From the NCBI GenBank assembly GCA_030248065.1, contig JASAMV010006078.1, positions 1 to 64,000 on the forward strand: 64,000 nt of DNA, in the 5' to 3' direction. Shown here in pieces: positions 14,438 through 26,988 of the stretch; the stretch's first letter is position 1, and every line of letters starts with the position of its first letter. Source of the DNA: Rhynchonema sp. JSB1_4. Taxonomy: Eukaryota; Nematoda; Chromadorea; Monhysterida; Xyalidae. The position numbers were made by a program, and so were the translations under genes. The notes below the pieces were generated by a model. It ran no database searches, was not told the origin of the DNA, and saw only the letters and a list, made by a program, of their open reading frames with translations.

Positions 14438-15761
14438 CTATCTGTTCCATTGTGTCTTCTTCATGACCATAACTGGCTGCGGCCCGAAGCCACCCGACAT
14501 CGCAAGGCTAAGTTCGTTCATGTTGTCCTTGTCTTGACTGTTGGTGTAGAAATGGATCAGTTCGTAACCAATCGCAAACATAAGTGGCACACGGATCGCT
14601 CCGTACACTCTGCACGCGTTGAAGTATAGTTCATCTCTACCCATGGGCACTCCCAACATGAATGTGCCGCCAGGCTTGAGCCAGCAGTGCGCTTTGCGCA
14701 GTTCAACCAAATCATCAAAAGCACCCAACGGGTCGCCGTATCGTCCAAGACCAGAATGTTCGAGCGACGAAAATGATATGACGTGGTCAAACGGCGGGAT
14801 GCTGAAAAATTATGCGCAGGTTGTTTCCAACATCAACCGGACGTCGGACCCGAAGTTCCTGGTTGGCAACCAAAGCACGGTGATTTTGTTGCTGGATGTT
14901 CATGAGCATGCTGTTCTTGTGCTATCTTGGTTGGTTTTTGATGGAGTATGCTTGAAAAACTAAAAAAACGCTACTGATTTCGAACACACCTTTTCCATTT
15001 CTTGGCAGCGTTTAATGGTTGCAGCACCTGAACGGCTGGATGCCCCATCTTCATGGATTTGTATTCAAAAGTGACGACCTCTCTAGCGCCCAGATAGAGC
15101 GCGGCGGCTTCGATCCACGGATGTTGCGTGCCAATGACGGCCACCCGTGCGCCACTCAGGCTAACGCGCCGCATTGCGTGATACATGTTTTCTGCAACAG
15201 CAGCAGTAACAGAATATGCCTACACTTCACATCGAGCGCGCTACAGACATCAAGGGGTATGAATTTGTCTCATAACGTTACAAGCTGGAGCACACACCTG
15301 AATCGCTGTACGGAAAACACGGTTCCTGTTCATGACTGCGATGACTCTGGTTGTGGCTTTTACACAGACCAGCCGTCTTTGATCGCAGCGCGTTGTTCAT
15401 CCCAGTAAAGTACAAGCGCGACCAAATCTCAGGTGCGATCTCTTGTGTTTGAATTTCGTTGATATACCATTCCGACCAAGGAACACTTCCGAGCAACGTG
15501 TATTGAAATTGTTGCTGATCGTTCAACGGCTTCCTCGGTGCGTCGCTTGGGGCGCTGTAGTTTGACGCACGAGACACCCAATCATTGAAAACGCTGTCGC
15601 AAGATTTTGGACTGACTTCAGCCAGTGGCAACAGATTGACGTAGTGCCAGTGCAGATTCTGACATTCGATCGGTGATGGCTTTCGCAGTGCGTACCCGAG
15701 TTTCTGATAGACATGTATGTAGAGATCATTGTAGGTTGAGTGGTTTGCGCCCAGCACCTTC
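14438..15761 (-). CDS. DUF268 family protein, N-terminus not resolved
   Basis: Belongs to DUF268, a family of methyltransferase-like proteins of unknown substrate known from nematodes and other eukaryotes. Resolved exons: 15761-15370 (GYALRKPSPIECQNLHWHY, PWSEWYINEI), 15191-15028 (RVAVIGTQHPWIEAAALYLG, EVVTFEYKSMKMGHPAVQ) and 14801-14438 (HVISFSSLEHSGLGRYGDPL, WLKPGGTFMLGVPMGRDELY, FNACRVYGAIRVPL). GTQHPWIEAAALYLGA resembles the glycine-rich loop of Rossmann methyltransferases, and the phrase SFSSLEHSGLGRYGDP is the family hallmark. Junction 15370/15191 is in phase. One short exon is probably missing between 15028 and 14801, since phases do not match there. The first exon lies upstream of 15761; a Met at about 16428 is one candidate but could not be joined. 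The gene is divergent from the METTL24-like gene at 16731. Confidence 0.85.
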
Positions 15762-16730
15762 CTGAAAGTGAAAAATTTTGGTGCTCACTTTTATGACGAA
15801 AGGAAGAAAGAATAAGTGAAGGCTTATGAGCGCATTCTCACTTTGATAGGAAGTCTTCGGTTTGACAATCATGGAGCATCCAACTTAGATACGCTTTTGA
15901 ACTCCAAATTTTTGATGTCGCCTTGTATGAGACCGCCAGCAAGAAAATCGCTGCAAGCAACTGCAATTCTTGAATTCCTGTATATCTTTACCCACAGTCT
16001 TCATTTCTGGTTGAAAAATGACCTCACCTAACAGCGAACGAAGAGAAACCAGCTTCCAACGCCGAGAATTTACGCAACAGTCATGTGAAATGTGCTTCCG
16101 TTTGCTTGCAATCGATGATTCGACACAGGGGATCATAATGGTATTAGCCGAACGTCGAAATATGTGGCGATTGTATGTAAAAATTACGTTTTGGTGGCAT
16201 CGAAGATAAAATGAAGATAAAGTTTGCTTCATCGAAGTACGGCTAATTGAGCAGACATAACTTGAGGTCATTCAGTCATTTTTGTTTTTGACTTGCTGAC
16301 ATATACCAACAAGAATCCTGTGATGAAATTGTTTGGCCATTGGTTTCGCTGTTCGCTGATAATTGGAGAATTGTGCAGCGAGTGAACAAAAACCCGCGAA
16401 GGCACTGGCACGCACGGGTAAGGTTGTACATCGTGTTGTGTTTGTGCTCGCTGACAAATGACTATACTTTGACTTGATTGTTGACGTAAATAGTCCTTGG
16501 CAAAATTAGAATAGAAGTCCTGAGTGTTGAGTCGGTGCTTTTGATGAAAAATGTTGCCTAATGCAGTCCATTTGAGTGACGGGATTTGCTGCGCGGGATG
16601 CAGTGATCGGCGACACTTCTTGTTAAGTGACCTATTTTCAGTTTCGTTTCTTACAACAGCAGTATTCTAGGATTACTAAATCGGGCATTTACTCGCATTT
16701 TGTTTTGTCCATAAAGTTTTACGCCCAGCC
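15762..16730. other. Divergent spacer between DUF268 and METTL24-like genes
   Basis: Must contain the 5' exon(s) of the minus-strand DUF268 gene and the promoter of the plus-strand METTL24-like gene. Minus-strand frames at 16271-15885 and 16457-16272 are open, but neither gives a convincing signal anchor or a phase-matched donor. No TATA-like or repeat element stands out. Confidence 0.4.
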
Positions 16731-18686
16731 ATGCGTCGGTACAGATTGATTGTGCCGTTGGTGCTGGTTGGTTGCGTGGTGTTGACCTTCGTTGGCTATC
16801 GACTGTTGTTTCCCAAGCCTGAACAGGCTTTAGGAGACAAGTATGCCCAGTTTCTGATCGGCCATCTCGACCTTTCCGTTGATTTCAATGACAATTTGAC
16901 GGATTATCAATTTCAACAGCGTGTGTTTGACATGCAACGACCCGATCGCACGTCCTATCCACTCGAGGAGCCTTTATTTTCGGTCAGGTCGAAAATTGTG
17001 AGTTTGTGAGCTCGTGAGACCATGAAGAAATGAAGTCACAATGTGGGAACTGCGACTGATCCAGGCTGCTATTAAAAACAGTTATAGATTATGTGAAACT
17101 TAGTGACCGGCTTTGGCCCAGACTAGTCCGGTGTTATTTTTGGTGACATGCCCTTTTTGCTCCAGCATTTTCGGAGAATTAACGATACCACTAGTTTCGA
17201 AAAGGTAAGAGTTTTACATTAACTGTTTGGTAATGATTGAAAACCGCAGGGCAGGACCGGACCGATAACCAAGTTTGTTATTGCCGTACATAACGTACCT
17301 GTAACAGACAAGAACGTTTGCAACCCAGGTGCCAACAGTGAACTGCCCATACCCCGTTCACATCGGCAACGTAGTAGATGGTGGCAAGTGGATGTGTGCG
17401 CCCTGGAAGGCACGACAACGCGGAGAAGACTGCTATGCGTACTCGTTTGGTAGGTGGTAAAAAGTAAATTATTCGTTTACAATCTGGCTGAATAATACTT
17501 AATTTCCAAAGAAAAATTAAGCCAACGAAACATTGCCAGTCACAGCCGCTTGATCGAACCACGTAGCACGAAACCAGTTTAAACAAAAAGCCCTGAAAAT
17601 GTAAAGCTTTTAATAAGTTTCCAAATAAGCCCCCACCAATGGGAGGATGTGAATTAACAGTGAAAACACCTTGCATGTTGCAGGCACATTTCGAAGTAAA
17701 CTTTCCAATTAGTCCCCTGAGGGTACTTTTTTCGATTGGGACTTATATTTGTTGCAGGTGTCGGCGGTGACATCAGTTGGGAGTCGGCGATGGTGAAAAT
17801 TGTGCCGCAGTGCAAAATCTGGTCATTTGACCCTGCCCAACATTACGGAGAGCTGTTCTTGAAACTGCCAGAAACGTATGAGGATCTAAACTTTGTTAAG
17901 TTGATTACTGGCAGTTTTAATCCTGATGGTTCCGCGATGTTTCAGCGTTGTGTTCGTAAATCAAGGTATTCAAGCCGGTTCAGCTGCGAGAGATTTTCGC
18001 AGCAATACCACGTCGATTCCTGGTTTCATCACTCAACACGGGCACAAACGAATCGAGTTTATAAAAATGGATGTCGAATCTTCTGAATACCAGATACTAC
18101 CAGCTATTCTGCAGGTATAAATTGAAAGCGACACGTTACTGTAAATGTTCGGTGATGTTGTAGTTTTTTATTCTCAGCTCCGTGTTATTACTCAGAAGCC
18201 GCTGAACGTCTATTAATGAGATACCAATTTGTTCGGAAAACAAGCCATTTTGAAAGAAAGTTAGGTACCGAAAGACAGAAATATAAATCTCAAATAGAGC
18301 CCCATGGGGCTTCCAGACTGTCCTGTTTAGTGGTTCCCATAAAGCTAAGAGAAAAAGGGTTACGCGCTTCCAAGATACGTTTCTATTACTATCCGAACAA
18401 ATTTGAAGTTGCTTCACAGTTTCAGATGATTTCGATGAAAACCGTTATCGTCTGTCAGATAGTCTTCGAAACACACATTTTCGTACCAACACACCTGCAA
18501 GATTTGAAGCGGCTGATGTTTCAAATGGAGTCCGCCGGCTTCGAAATGTTCCAGTTTACACCAAATCATTTGTGCACGCCATGTGCAGAATACTCATTTA
18601 TTCATCGCAAATGTTTCGAATTTTATGGGCTTGACGAAAACATGATTTCACATAGGAACTTTCCTTCTGCAAATGGTTTTCACTGA
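16731..18686 (+). CDS. METTL24-like methyltransferase 1
   Basis: Probable membrane-anchored methyltransferase of the METTL24/Methyltransf_22 type; substrate unknown. Exons 16731-16997, 17329-17449, 17758-17899, 17946-18114 and 18426-18686 give 319 aa with all phases matched. Residues 7-27 (IVPLVLVGCVVLTFVGYRLL) form a signal anchor after MRRYR, predicting a type II Golgi/ER protein. The catalytic region starts at DGGKWMCAPWKA, continues with a glycine-rich FGVGGDISWE (SAM loop position), WSFDPA (end of strand 2), FIKMDVESSEYQILP (the acidic motif of FkbM-like methyltransferases) and VCQIVFETHIF. The C-terminus carries a cysteine pair (CTPC). Intron 3 (17900-17945) is only 46 nt and ends in GATGTTTCAG. 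Start chosen as the only Met that yields the anchor. A paralogue lies at 29069-32646. Confidence 0.83.
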
Positions 18687-20837
18687 CCAGTGCAACTTTT
18701 TGTGTTGTATTTCTGCTTCTCCTCCACCGATCATTGTATCAGAAAAAATGGAGGATCGTACATCATTTTTGTGACGAACATTCGATTTTATTTCACTGAT
18801 TTTCTGATTACACAATGAGCCAAAATAAAACCCTTGACCCACTGCAGTATTTTGCTCGGTATCGAGTGATAATATACAATGGGCCACTGAGCAAGCGTTT
18901 GACTTACAGTATATGACCTGTGCCATTGAATTGGGTCAAAGTGAATGAAGCTTCAAATATTGATTGTTTCTTGAAAAAGGATATCTTGCCTGAAAAGCCG
19001 TAGCGGACACTGTACATTCATATCTCTGCAATCCGCCAGCGCTAGTCAGACCAATGCGTCAACAAGTTAATGTAACTATTAAGTGTAGCAAGGTTCGCGC
19101 GGGTTTCTCCTGGGACATGGTACGTTGCGACGTTTTATAAGTAGGTATGACCTATGTGATGGAGTGTTGTGTGCATCTTAGCAAAATCATATTTTAAGCC
19201 GATTGAAATCTGTGAGGAATAAACATCCGTCACTGCCTGTTTTTCTACCACGCACAAATCCAACCGAAAGCAAAAACTCTTGTGTTTTAGGTACACCGGT
19301 TTTTTTCCACATAATGCTGCGTAAGTAAAAATTGGTGGTAAATGAGAATGAGCCCTCTAACGAAAAACAAAAAATCCAATTAGAGACGTGGGGCCTTAAG
19401 GGCGCCCATAGTCATAGTGGAAAATGGAAATGGAAAACTTGGACATAGATTATTTTTTGTATCTCCATCCATTTCCATTTTCCACTATGACTAAGGGCGC
19501 CCTAAATGCGAAATTGGACCCTATTAACATTGCAGTTGGCGACCTTTTAGATGAGGTTTTTTCAAAAATAAGTCTGGACGCCTTGGGGCCGACGGTAACC
19601 TTGTGCACGGCCAGGTTATCTGTCCGCGAGTTCGTCAGCTGTACATTCGGTGACGCAAGTATATCCTTCTGCCCTTGATGCTATAAAAGAGGAAAAATAA
19701 GGCTGACGATTTTGTGTAAAAGCATTGCCAAAGAACTGTGACAGGCTAGGCAACTTACTCATTTCTAATTTTTCGCTCACCTTATCGGTCCGTTGCCTGC
19801 ACTAAGACACAACCCAAAGTCCCAATGACACTACAACTCCGTTGTTCTCTCATTACCACGTAACAACGTTCTCCTCAGATATAATGTGCTTGTAACGACG
19901 CATTAACGACCAAGGTCAACGGTTCGTGCAATTGACTCACGCTGGTAGTTTGCATAATATCACGTGTACAGTATGTACAGTAAGTGAATCATGTAGCTGG
20001 GTGGTGCTCATCTATGTACACATGTATTTGCAACATCTGCCAGTTTTTAGACAAGAACTTTATTCGCTGACAACGTGTTCAAAGGTCTACAAGACATGAA
20101 AAGGACAGGATTATAAATCAATTACTCCTGAAGTTATGCGCGAAACGTGGTTTGACATTTTTATGCCGTTTCTAGTTCTCTGTGGGAGAGTCAAACGGCG
20201 GTCAGAATTAAGAGTTTTCTGCCAACAACTTTCTGAGCACTAAAACTGGACAGGTCGACAGGTCGTACTGATCTTGTTCGCGAAGTCCTAATGTTTGTAA
20301 TTTTTATGCTCAAAATATAAATTTTAAATTAAAAGTTTTGTAATTTATGTCGTATTTTTTCAATTACGATTATTCGGTAAGTGGAATTTTTGAAATGCCT
20401 GCCAATTGCGGCAATTGGCCAAGGCACGAAGATGCACTTGTACTGGTGGTCATTAGACAACAGCGGGACGCTCCCAGCAAAGGTGATTTGACAACAGTGG
20501 AATGCTTTTAGCATTACGGGCTTCGAATATAGTGACTTTTGTTTGCGCTCTCAGCAAAGTCTGTAGTTACAATCGCAGCAGTCCCAAGGTATTCACTGTT
20601 AATAACCAACCGTTTAAGTATCATAGTTTCTGTACAAGGATATTTTTTAAGTCTTAAAGTAACAATCAAAATTCTGTCAAAATTGAAAAGAAACAGATTC
20701 GAAATCAAAATTAAAATTGTTTCTGATTCGTAACCTTTGTTTCTGACATGTGAAGGACTTCTAAACTGCACAAATACAAAAAGCGGAAATCTCTACTCTT
20801 ATCGATTATTTTCAGGGACTGGCTGTCTCTGGCAAGC
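18687..20837. other. Gene-free spacer before the first GT92-like gene
   Basis: No conserved coding segment recognised on either strand. It contains a foldback (19397-19505). The last part should hold the promoter of the gene starting at 20838. The remainder appears as ordinary AT-rich intergenic DNA. Confidence 0.45.
19397..19505. repeat. Short foldback with 40-bp arms
   Basis: Left arm TTAAGGGCGCCCATAGTCAT followed by AGTGGAAAATGGAAATGGA is mirrored by TCCATTTCCATTTTCCACT and ATGACTAAGGGCGCCCTAA, with a loop of about 28 nt. TTA and TAA flank the arms. Likely a very small MITE or a terminal pair left after internal deletion. Confidence 0.7.
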
Positions 20838-23800
20838 ATGCTAATAAAATTTAGACAGGCGAATCAAGTGCGTAGTTGTCTTGTCGTCTCCGCCTGTCTC
20901 ATCACTTTCCTGTTTTTGCAATGGATTTCTCCAATCGGTAGGTGAAGTGAAACTTTAGCTTTGAAGTAAAGCGCCTTTGTACTAGTAGCATGCAGTTTAC
21001 AGCAAATTACAATGTAATGTTGTAAATATGCTATATCTAACGTTAAATAAAGGTTAGGTTTTGGCCGTGGTGTTTCAAATAGCCAAGTGTTTGGAAGTCT
21101 TCGGTTTTGATTTGAAGGTCCGTTCTCTGCAACAGTCCATCAAGATTGCTCCAAAGCCTGAGCTGCAATGTGTACTTGTAATGTTAAATGGTTCCCGCCT
21201 TTCCACGCTAATAATGATGTGCAGTTGTGATGTGTGGCACGTCAGCCATATTTCAACGAACGTACCAGTTATTAAGAGCGAGGAGTGTTACGAATCGCAA
21301 GTTTGGTCAAAATACCAGTTGTGGTTGTGCCAAGACCAATTGTGACTGGTCTTAAATCCCAAATACCACGAGTTTCATTGAGATCGGTTAAGGTAGCGTA
21401 CACCTATGTATATGGTGGCGGGAACCCTTTAAACGCACCAACAGCTCAACGGGTGGAATTTTCGAAACGGTGTAAAGGTCAGTTGGGCGTAAAGGTCGGC
21501 GTAAAGTTCGGTCGAAAGCTCGGTCGGCGTAGCTCGGTGTAAACGTGAAACATTGCCTATTATTAACGTTGAATGTTTCAAGTTTACACCGAGGTCTATC
21601 ACACTGAGCTGTCGACCGAGCTTTCCACCGACCTCCACACCCAACTGACCTTTACACGGTTTCGAAAATATCACCCAACGTAATAGTCCGGTTGGAATGT
21701 GTATACTGGATTTGATTTTGTAAGAGGACATTTTTTTCTGTCTCTCCGTTACGTCTTCCAGGCGACTTGATTTCCGTCAACGTGCCAGCTCATGTGCCGG
21801 CATCCGTGCCAGTGTTCATATACAATCAATCATACTACTATCTTAGATCAAGGAGGATTCGATTAACGGTGGTCACCGGTTGCGATTTGGTGGGTCATCG
21901 ACTTGACTTGGGTACGTTTGATGTTGATTGCTGAAGAATCAAATTTGGAAGCAAGAACGTGGACAATAACCGCGATTAGACATAACTTGGATGTCCGTAC
22001 CGGATACTCCATATCCGAAGTTTGAGCTTTGTGTTCGCGAAAGTCAGTCTATAGTAAGAGACGTGTCCGTGTCATGATAATGCGCCGTGTTGCTGCATAC
22101 TGCAGTGCTTTGTTACTCTGCGCGACCCAACCGGCCTTTTTTATTGGATAATTGATCGCTCGTCTCGCCTGTGCATATTATAATCAACAACTTCCAAGCT
22201 GGTCAAAATTAGTGCCGCAGCCCTAACGGAAAAGAAAATTTATCTCATGCAACACTTGTAATTTTCTAAACTTTTATAAATGTTTTTTTTAAAACCCCAT
22301 GCTTGTAAACCATAGAAGAAATGATTATGGACAAACATTTGGAGTGCTGCCACTTTTCACAGTTTTCAACAACCGCAGCTACGAAGGGTTACTTGAAGCA
22401 ATCGTTATATGTGGGAAAGACGCGTGGACACCAGCTTGCACAGCCAGCGTGTTCAGTTACACTGCGGACGTATCTGATCAAAATTTGGCTGAGTAATATT
22501 CAGAAAATATTCTATTTTTTTTGCAAGGTATTCATGAGGGTCCTTCATGAAGTGCCTAAGGAGCAAACCTGCGGTGGGCGTTTCAGTCTTTCACAGCCTT
22601 CACTGAAAGTGACTCGTCGGAAAGATGGGCCGACCTTCAACATTCCAATAATTGTGTTTCGAGAGCTGCGAGCGTCCGCGCCGAAGTACAAGCTAGTGTC
22701 GTGCATCAAGCCATTGTTTCTGATGGCCGATTGGACTCAGGTGTGAAGCCAACGTTTGAGTATCGTCATGCTTTGGCATTTCAATGCCCATTGCCAGCAA
22801 GAATCGCCCGACGGTGTGAATATCCAGAAGTTTACAGTTTCACTCTAACGTGGCCTGCAATTTCATTGTTTGATAGTGGAGGATTAGTGGTTTTGACGGA
22901 TGAGCTGTGCTTGATGGCATTGGCCGTTATTCCTGAGGTGCTTCTCAATTCGTATATCCAGTGACCAACAATCTGTTTTCCCCAGCTTTTGAACTGGCGC
23001 CAAAACATCGAAAAGAGCCGATTCTTCATTTAACATGCAAAATTACACCACGCAATCCGAAGTTGTTAAAATTAAGTTTTTCAATGAGGCGACCGATTGT
23101 TGGACCATGGGTGAAAGAGCATTCAGGGCTACCACCTGGAAGCCCATTTTGAAAGAGTGAGACTGTGCAGTCACACCAGTTGTCTTCACAAGCATTGGTC
23201 AACTTTTAGTTTTGAGACCCCATAGTGACGCCTTTGCATGGGGGCAAGCGATTCTGACATTCAGTGCGTGTTACAAGCGATAATCAGCTAAATCCTAGAG
23301 TGTCAGGTTGCGCAAACAATCCATCTGTGGCTAGCGGTCGGCGTCGAGCATGTGTTCCTGTATTATATTTCAATGACAAAGGATGTAGTCAGATTTTTCA
23401 GGTATGTTTAACTTTGATGGATACTTGTCTATAAATAAGCAAACAGTGCAAGCTGGGAACGTTTATATTTTAGTTTGCTTGCTGCTCATACAGACAGCTT
23501 CGAGCTGCTGGCGTGGTCACCGCTTCCTGAAGACAGTTGGAATCGAAGGATTTTCACAGGAGCTTCAGTTAGCCGATTTTGAGTTCGAATAAGCGTGTCA
23601 GCAGCTGTGTGTTTCAACATCATTTCACTATCCTATCCTGTGTGATGAAGTCTACCGGGTCGGTCAATGTTTTTCAAAAAATGCCCGAGAACCTTTATTG
23701 ATATCCCAAAGATATTTTTCCAAATCAGTGAATAGACGCTGTCGCATTTGACTGCTTATTGTTGTTAAAAGAGTCATAAATTTAGTGGGGCACGATCAAC

Positions 23801-26800
23801 GACTGTTTATTGCGATCTAAAGCCATTACCGATTACGCGGCGTTCACAGACGCAGATGAAGTGATGTATTCTATGCGGGATGGGGGATCGCTGCCAGTAA
23901 TGATTGATCGATTGAGAGAAGAGGTAATACCGATTGAAATGATTGTTTTGCGTCTCTTGATACGATCAGCAGCAAAAGTGCTGATTTGCGAGCAGAGGTC
24001 GCAATCCGGCCCGGCCCGAGCCCCCAAATCTCCGGCCCGGCCCGGCCCGGCCCGACCCGTACCCCGAAATCTCCGGCCCGGCCCGGCCCGGACCCCCAAA
24101 TCTCCGGCCCGGCCCGGCCCGAATTTTTGGCTCAGATTTTAACCCAATTTTTGTCATAATTTTTGTAATTTTTGAGCCAATTTTTTTGGTTGAAAAATCA
24201 TTGTTTTCCATGAAAAGTCGTCAGATAGACAATACCAATGGTGCAGCAGGGGGGTGGGTCTCCCTAGGTACAGTAGCTTAGGTAGATTGACGCTCCATCG
24301 TGGTACATACAGTAGGTAGGTCGCCACCCGGCGGCTGGTACAGTAAGTTGCAATTTTTGGCTCAAAATGGTATAAAATCGGTATTTTTCACTCCAAACAG
24401 GCGAAAAATCGTGCGCGAAATGAGCGTTTTAGAGTACATTTCATCAACATTTAGACTTAAAAATTTTTGTTCGCCCCCCCAGCTCGGTCGATACAGTAGG
24501 TAGCAATGGTGTGGCTGGGCGGGGGGGGGGGGTGGGGCCCCAGGTACAGTAGGTAGTAGATTGACAACGCGCCATCCTGGTACAGTAGGTAGGTAGGTCG
24601 CCCCCCCCCCCCCCCCCGGCTGGTACAGTAGGTTGCTATTTTTGGCTCAAAATGGTATATACCTAAAGGATATTTTTCACTCCAAATAGGCGAAAAATCG
24701 CGCGATGCGCGTGAAATTAGCGTTTTAGAGCACATTTTCATCAAAATTTAGACCTCAAAAATTTTGTTCCCCCTAGCTCGGCCTGTACAGTAGGTAGGTT
24801 GATTGCAGGCCTTTCTGGTGGTACAGTAGGTTGATTGCACGCCTGGGTAGCCATACCACCACTGGTAGGTAGGTTGTCGTCCCACATTTTTAGTGGTACA
24901 GTAGGTTGCCGCCCCGCCTGGGTAGCTACACCACTGGACAACACTGATCACTTACTTGCCGAATCCGTCAGAAATTTTAGTATTTTTGACAAAAAAATCC
25001 CTACTTTTTTCAGAAAAATAAGTCACTTCAGAAGCTTCGGGCCGGGGTGCCCGGCCCGGCCCGGCCCGACCCTCCAAATCTCCGGCCCGGCCCGGCCCGG
25101 CCCGAGCCAAAAGCCCAAAATCGCGGCCCGGCCCGATTGCGACCTCTGTTTGCGAGCATATCGCGCTAGATATTAGTTGCTGATGTACCTATAACATAAT
25201 AGATCTCCCGTCATGGCGGTCAATGGATGTAATGTTCGAAACGCAGTGAACTGCAGCTGTTTGTAAAAATCGGCGTGTGTAAGGTTCGGTCTAAAGCTCG
25301 GTCGGTGTAAGCTTGGTGGAAACATGAATCATAGCACGCTGTTAACGTGGAATGTTTTTTGTTTATTCAGAGCTCACACTCGACGTTTACATAGCTCACA
25401 AGGTTTGCTGACACACCACTTACGGGAAATTGCTAATTTGCATTTGACTTGTGTTTGCAGGCCAGCCATCACATAGCGATTTTCTACTTCACGGCTATCA
25501 AGTGCACGTTAAATGTGTCGGCCAAAACACACAACATCCGTGCGAAAAATTTCAATTTTGACTATATCAAGCAATTGAACGAGCTTGATGGTGTGTGAGT
25601 TTTCTCCTGTCTTATTTTTTGACATATTAGGCAGAATTTTCGAAAGGCAACTGCGTGCCTTGATTGAGCGGAGGATATACTTTTGGACTGCGCAATCCGA
25701 CAGCGCATGCTCTTCATGTCATTGTATGAACTCCATTCTACTCACAAAACATTGGTGTGTTAAACAACGGTGCTGAAAAAATCTAATTAGAGCTCGTCGG
25801 GGGTTTAAGAGGAACATTTTCCTTTTAAGAGCTCCCGATTTTCTATTCAGTGGGGTTTAAGTGGAAAACTCCGGCATGTGTTCTCACTCACACCAGGGCC
25901 ACCGCACTATCAATGGAAAATGATCGTCAGCGTTGGGCGCGTGCGACTGCTGGCAGATCATTACGTCGAAAGGTGTGCAAGAAAAACTTTTATCCGATCT
26001 ACTTCCGGAAATATTTGGAACCCAAAAATGTGCCAAGATAATCGAAACTGCTTTTGAAGTATCTAAAATGTATGACCGTTAGACTATATGACAATCACAT
26101 CGTGTACCGCGTTCGATCTTGGAGGCCTGGCAGCATTTGGCCTGATTAGTTCGGGGATCACCATGAGTCAACCCAGGCTTCCTTCCCTGAGAAGGATAAC
26201 AAGGACAGAGACAAGGCAGTCGCTGCGGATAACAGCCATAACAGTGAGGATGTCGGTAGGTACCCGTGGAGCCTAACGGAATGTCTTTGCATTATACCTT
26301 CACAATGTTTTATACAACTTTTAAGATTTGAACAAACGGACGAGGGTCCAACGCAACGAACAAAATTTTACGGCCGCGAAGTCGAAGTATCAATGCGAGA
26401 TGGTGTCCTGGCGCATATCCGCCGATGGTATGCCGTATCTGATGGCAGCGTACACTCATTTGAGTCGATCAGCAGGCAACAGAGCTTGCATACGAAAGTC
26501 CGTCAAGTGCTGACTGCGCCCCTCGTTGCATTGGCCGACAATTGTACGGCCAGATGGCGAGAGAACTTGATGGTTGGTTCAATCAGGACAAGTGTGGCAG
26601 AACCATTTTGCAGGGCAGCTTTTTTCGGAATTTGCATGAAATTTGTGTACGTATGTATGTGTGCTTTGTGATAAAACAATAATTCTAAAACTGTTTTCAG
26701 ATGCATTACGATCTTGAGAACTTCCAGTTCCTATACAATGCATCGATGGGGCAGAAAGTCTACGATGAACAAGGTGCCTGTGATCACAAACTGAGACAAA

Positions 26801-26988
26801 GTCGTGGCCAAATCTGCATGGCTCCCAACGTGTTATGTCAGAGTGAAACATCTGTTAACATGAATGACTGGATGAACGCTACCAGTAGCTGGGTGCAATT
26901 AAATCACGCAGCTGCCCTGCTAGCTAAATCACGATTGATGCTTTTTATATGCAGCTTATTGCCGTCCTTCGGAAAAATCCCCGCGTGA
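20838..26988 (+). CDS. GT92-like (DUF23) glycosyltransferase, paralogue A
   Basis: Type II membrane protein of the GT92/DUF23 family, which in animals includes galactosyltransferases acting on N-glycans; the exact donor and acceptor are unknown. Exons: 20838-20937, 21762-21911, 22363-22492, 22539-22740, 23307-23401, 23498-23567, 23786-23923, 25461-25590, 25851-25972, 26326-26572, 26701-26988. Exon 1 gives a signal anchor (SCLVVSACLITFLFLQWI). Family landmarks: YKLVSCIKPLFLMADWTQ, HLWLAVGVEHVFLYYISMTK, FELLAWSPLP, INDCLLRSKAITDYAAFTDA followed by DE (DADE is the DxD-like metal site), NFNFDYIKQ. The C-terminal exon carries conserved cysteines (ACDHKLRQSRGQICMAPN, VLCQSETS). Phases match throughout except exon 9/10, where the donor at 25974 (AAGGT/gtgcaa) would restore frame. 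Introns hold a palindromic MITE (21451-21676) and a hAT-type element (23993-25148). The last exon end is uncertain. Confidence 0.72.
21451..21676. mobile_element. 226-bp palindromic MITE, copy 1
   Basis: Terminal inverted repeats GGGTGGAATTTTCGAAACGG and TTTCGAAAATATCACCC; the whole element is an interrupted palindrome whose arms carry repeated GTAAAGGTCGG and CTCGGT words and whose centre is a TTATTAACGT loop region. Further copies lie at 56019-56244, 58739-58964 and 61337-61560. AAC lies directly outside both ends here, a possible 3-bp target duplication. It sits in intron 1 of the GT92-like gene. Confidence 0.8.
23993..25148. mobile_element. Non-autonomous hAT-type element, 1156 bp
   Basis: Ends are inverted repeats CAGAGGTCGCAATC and GATTGCGACCTCTG. 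An identical 8-bp direct repeat, TTTGCGAG, flanks the element at 23985-23992 and 25149-25156. CAG-starting termini with an 8-bp duplication are the hallmark of the hAT superfamily. Subterminal regions are arrays of GGCCCGG (24007-24120 and 25038-25140); the middle carries repeated GGTACAGTAGGTAGG words and long G/C runs. No transposase frame is present. It lies in an intron of the GT92-like gene, between exons 23786-23923 and 25461-25590. Confidence 0.88.
25261..25375. mobile_element. Decayed half of the 226-bp palindromic MITE family
   Basis: The stretch TCGGTCTAAAGCTCGGTCGG, a degraded AAACATGAATCATAGC and GTTAACGTGGAATGTTTT align with the inner left half of the element at 21451. Outer ends are lost. 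Located just 5' of the exon at 25461. Confidence 0.55.

Noticed and set aside
17521..17735. Copy of the CCGGAGAATGCC MITE in the METTL24-like 1 intron
   Set aside because: AGTCCCCTGAGGG and AAATAAGCCCCC resemble its interior, but no terminus or inverted structure can be defined.
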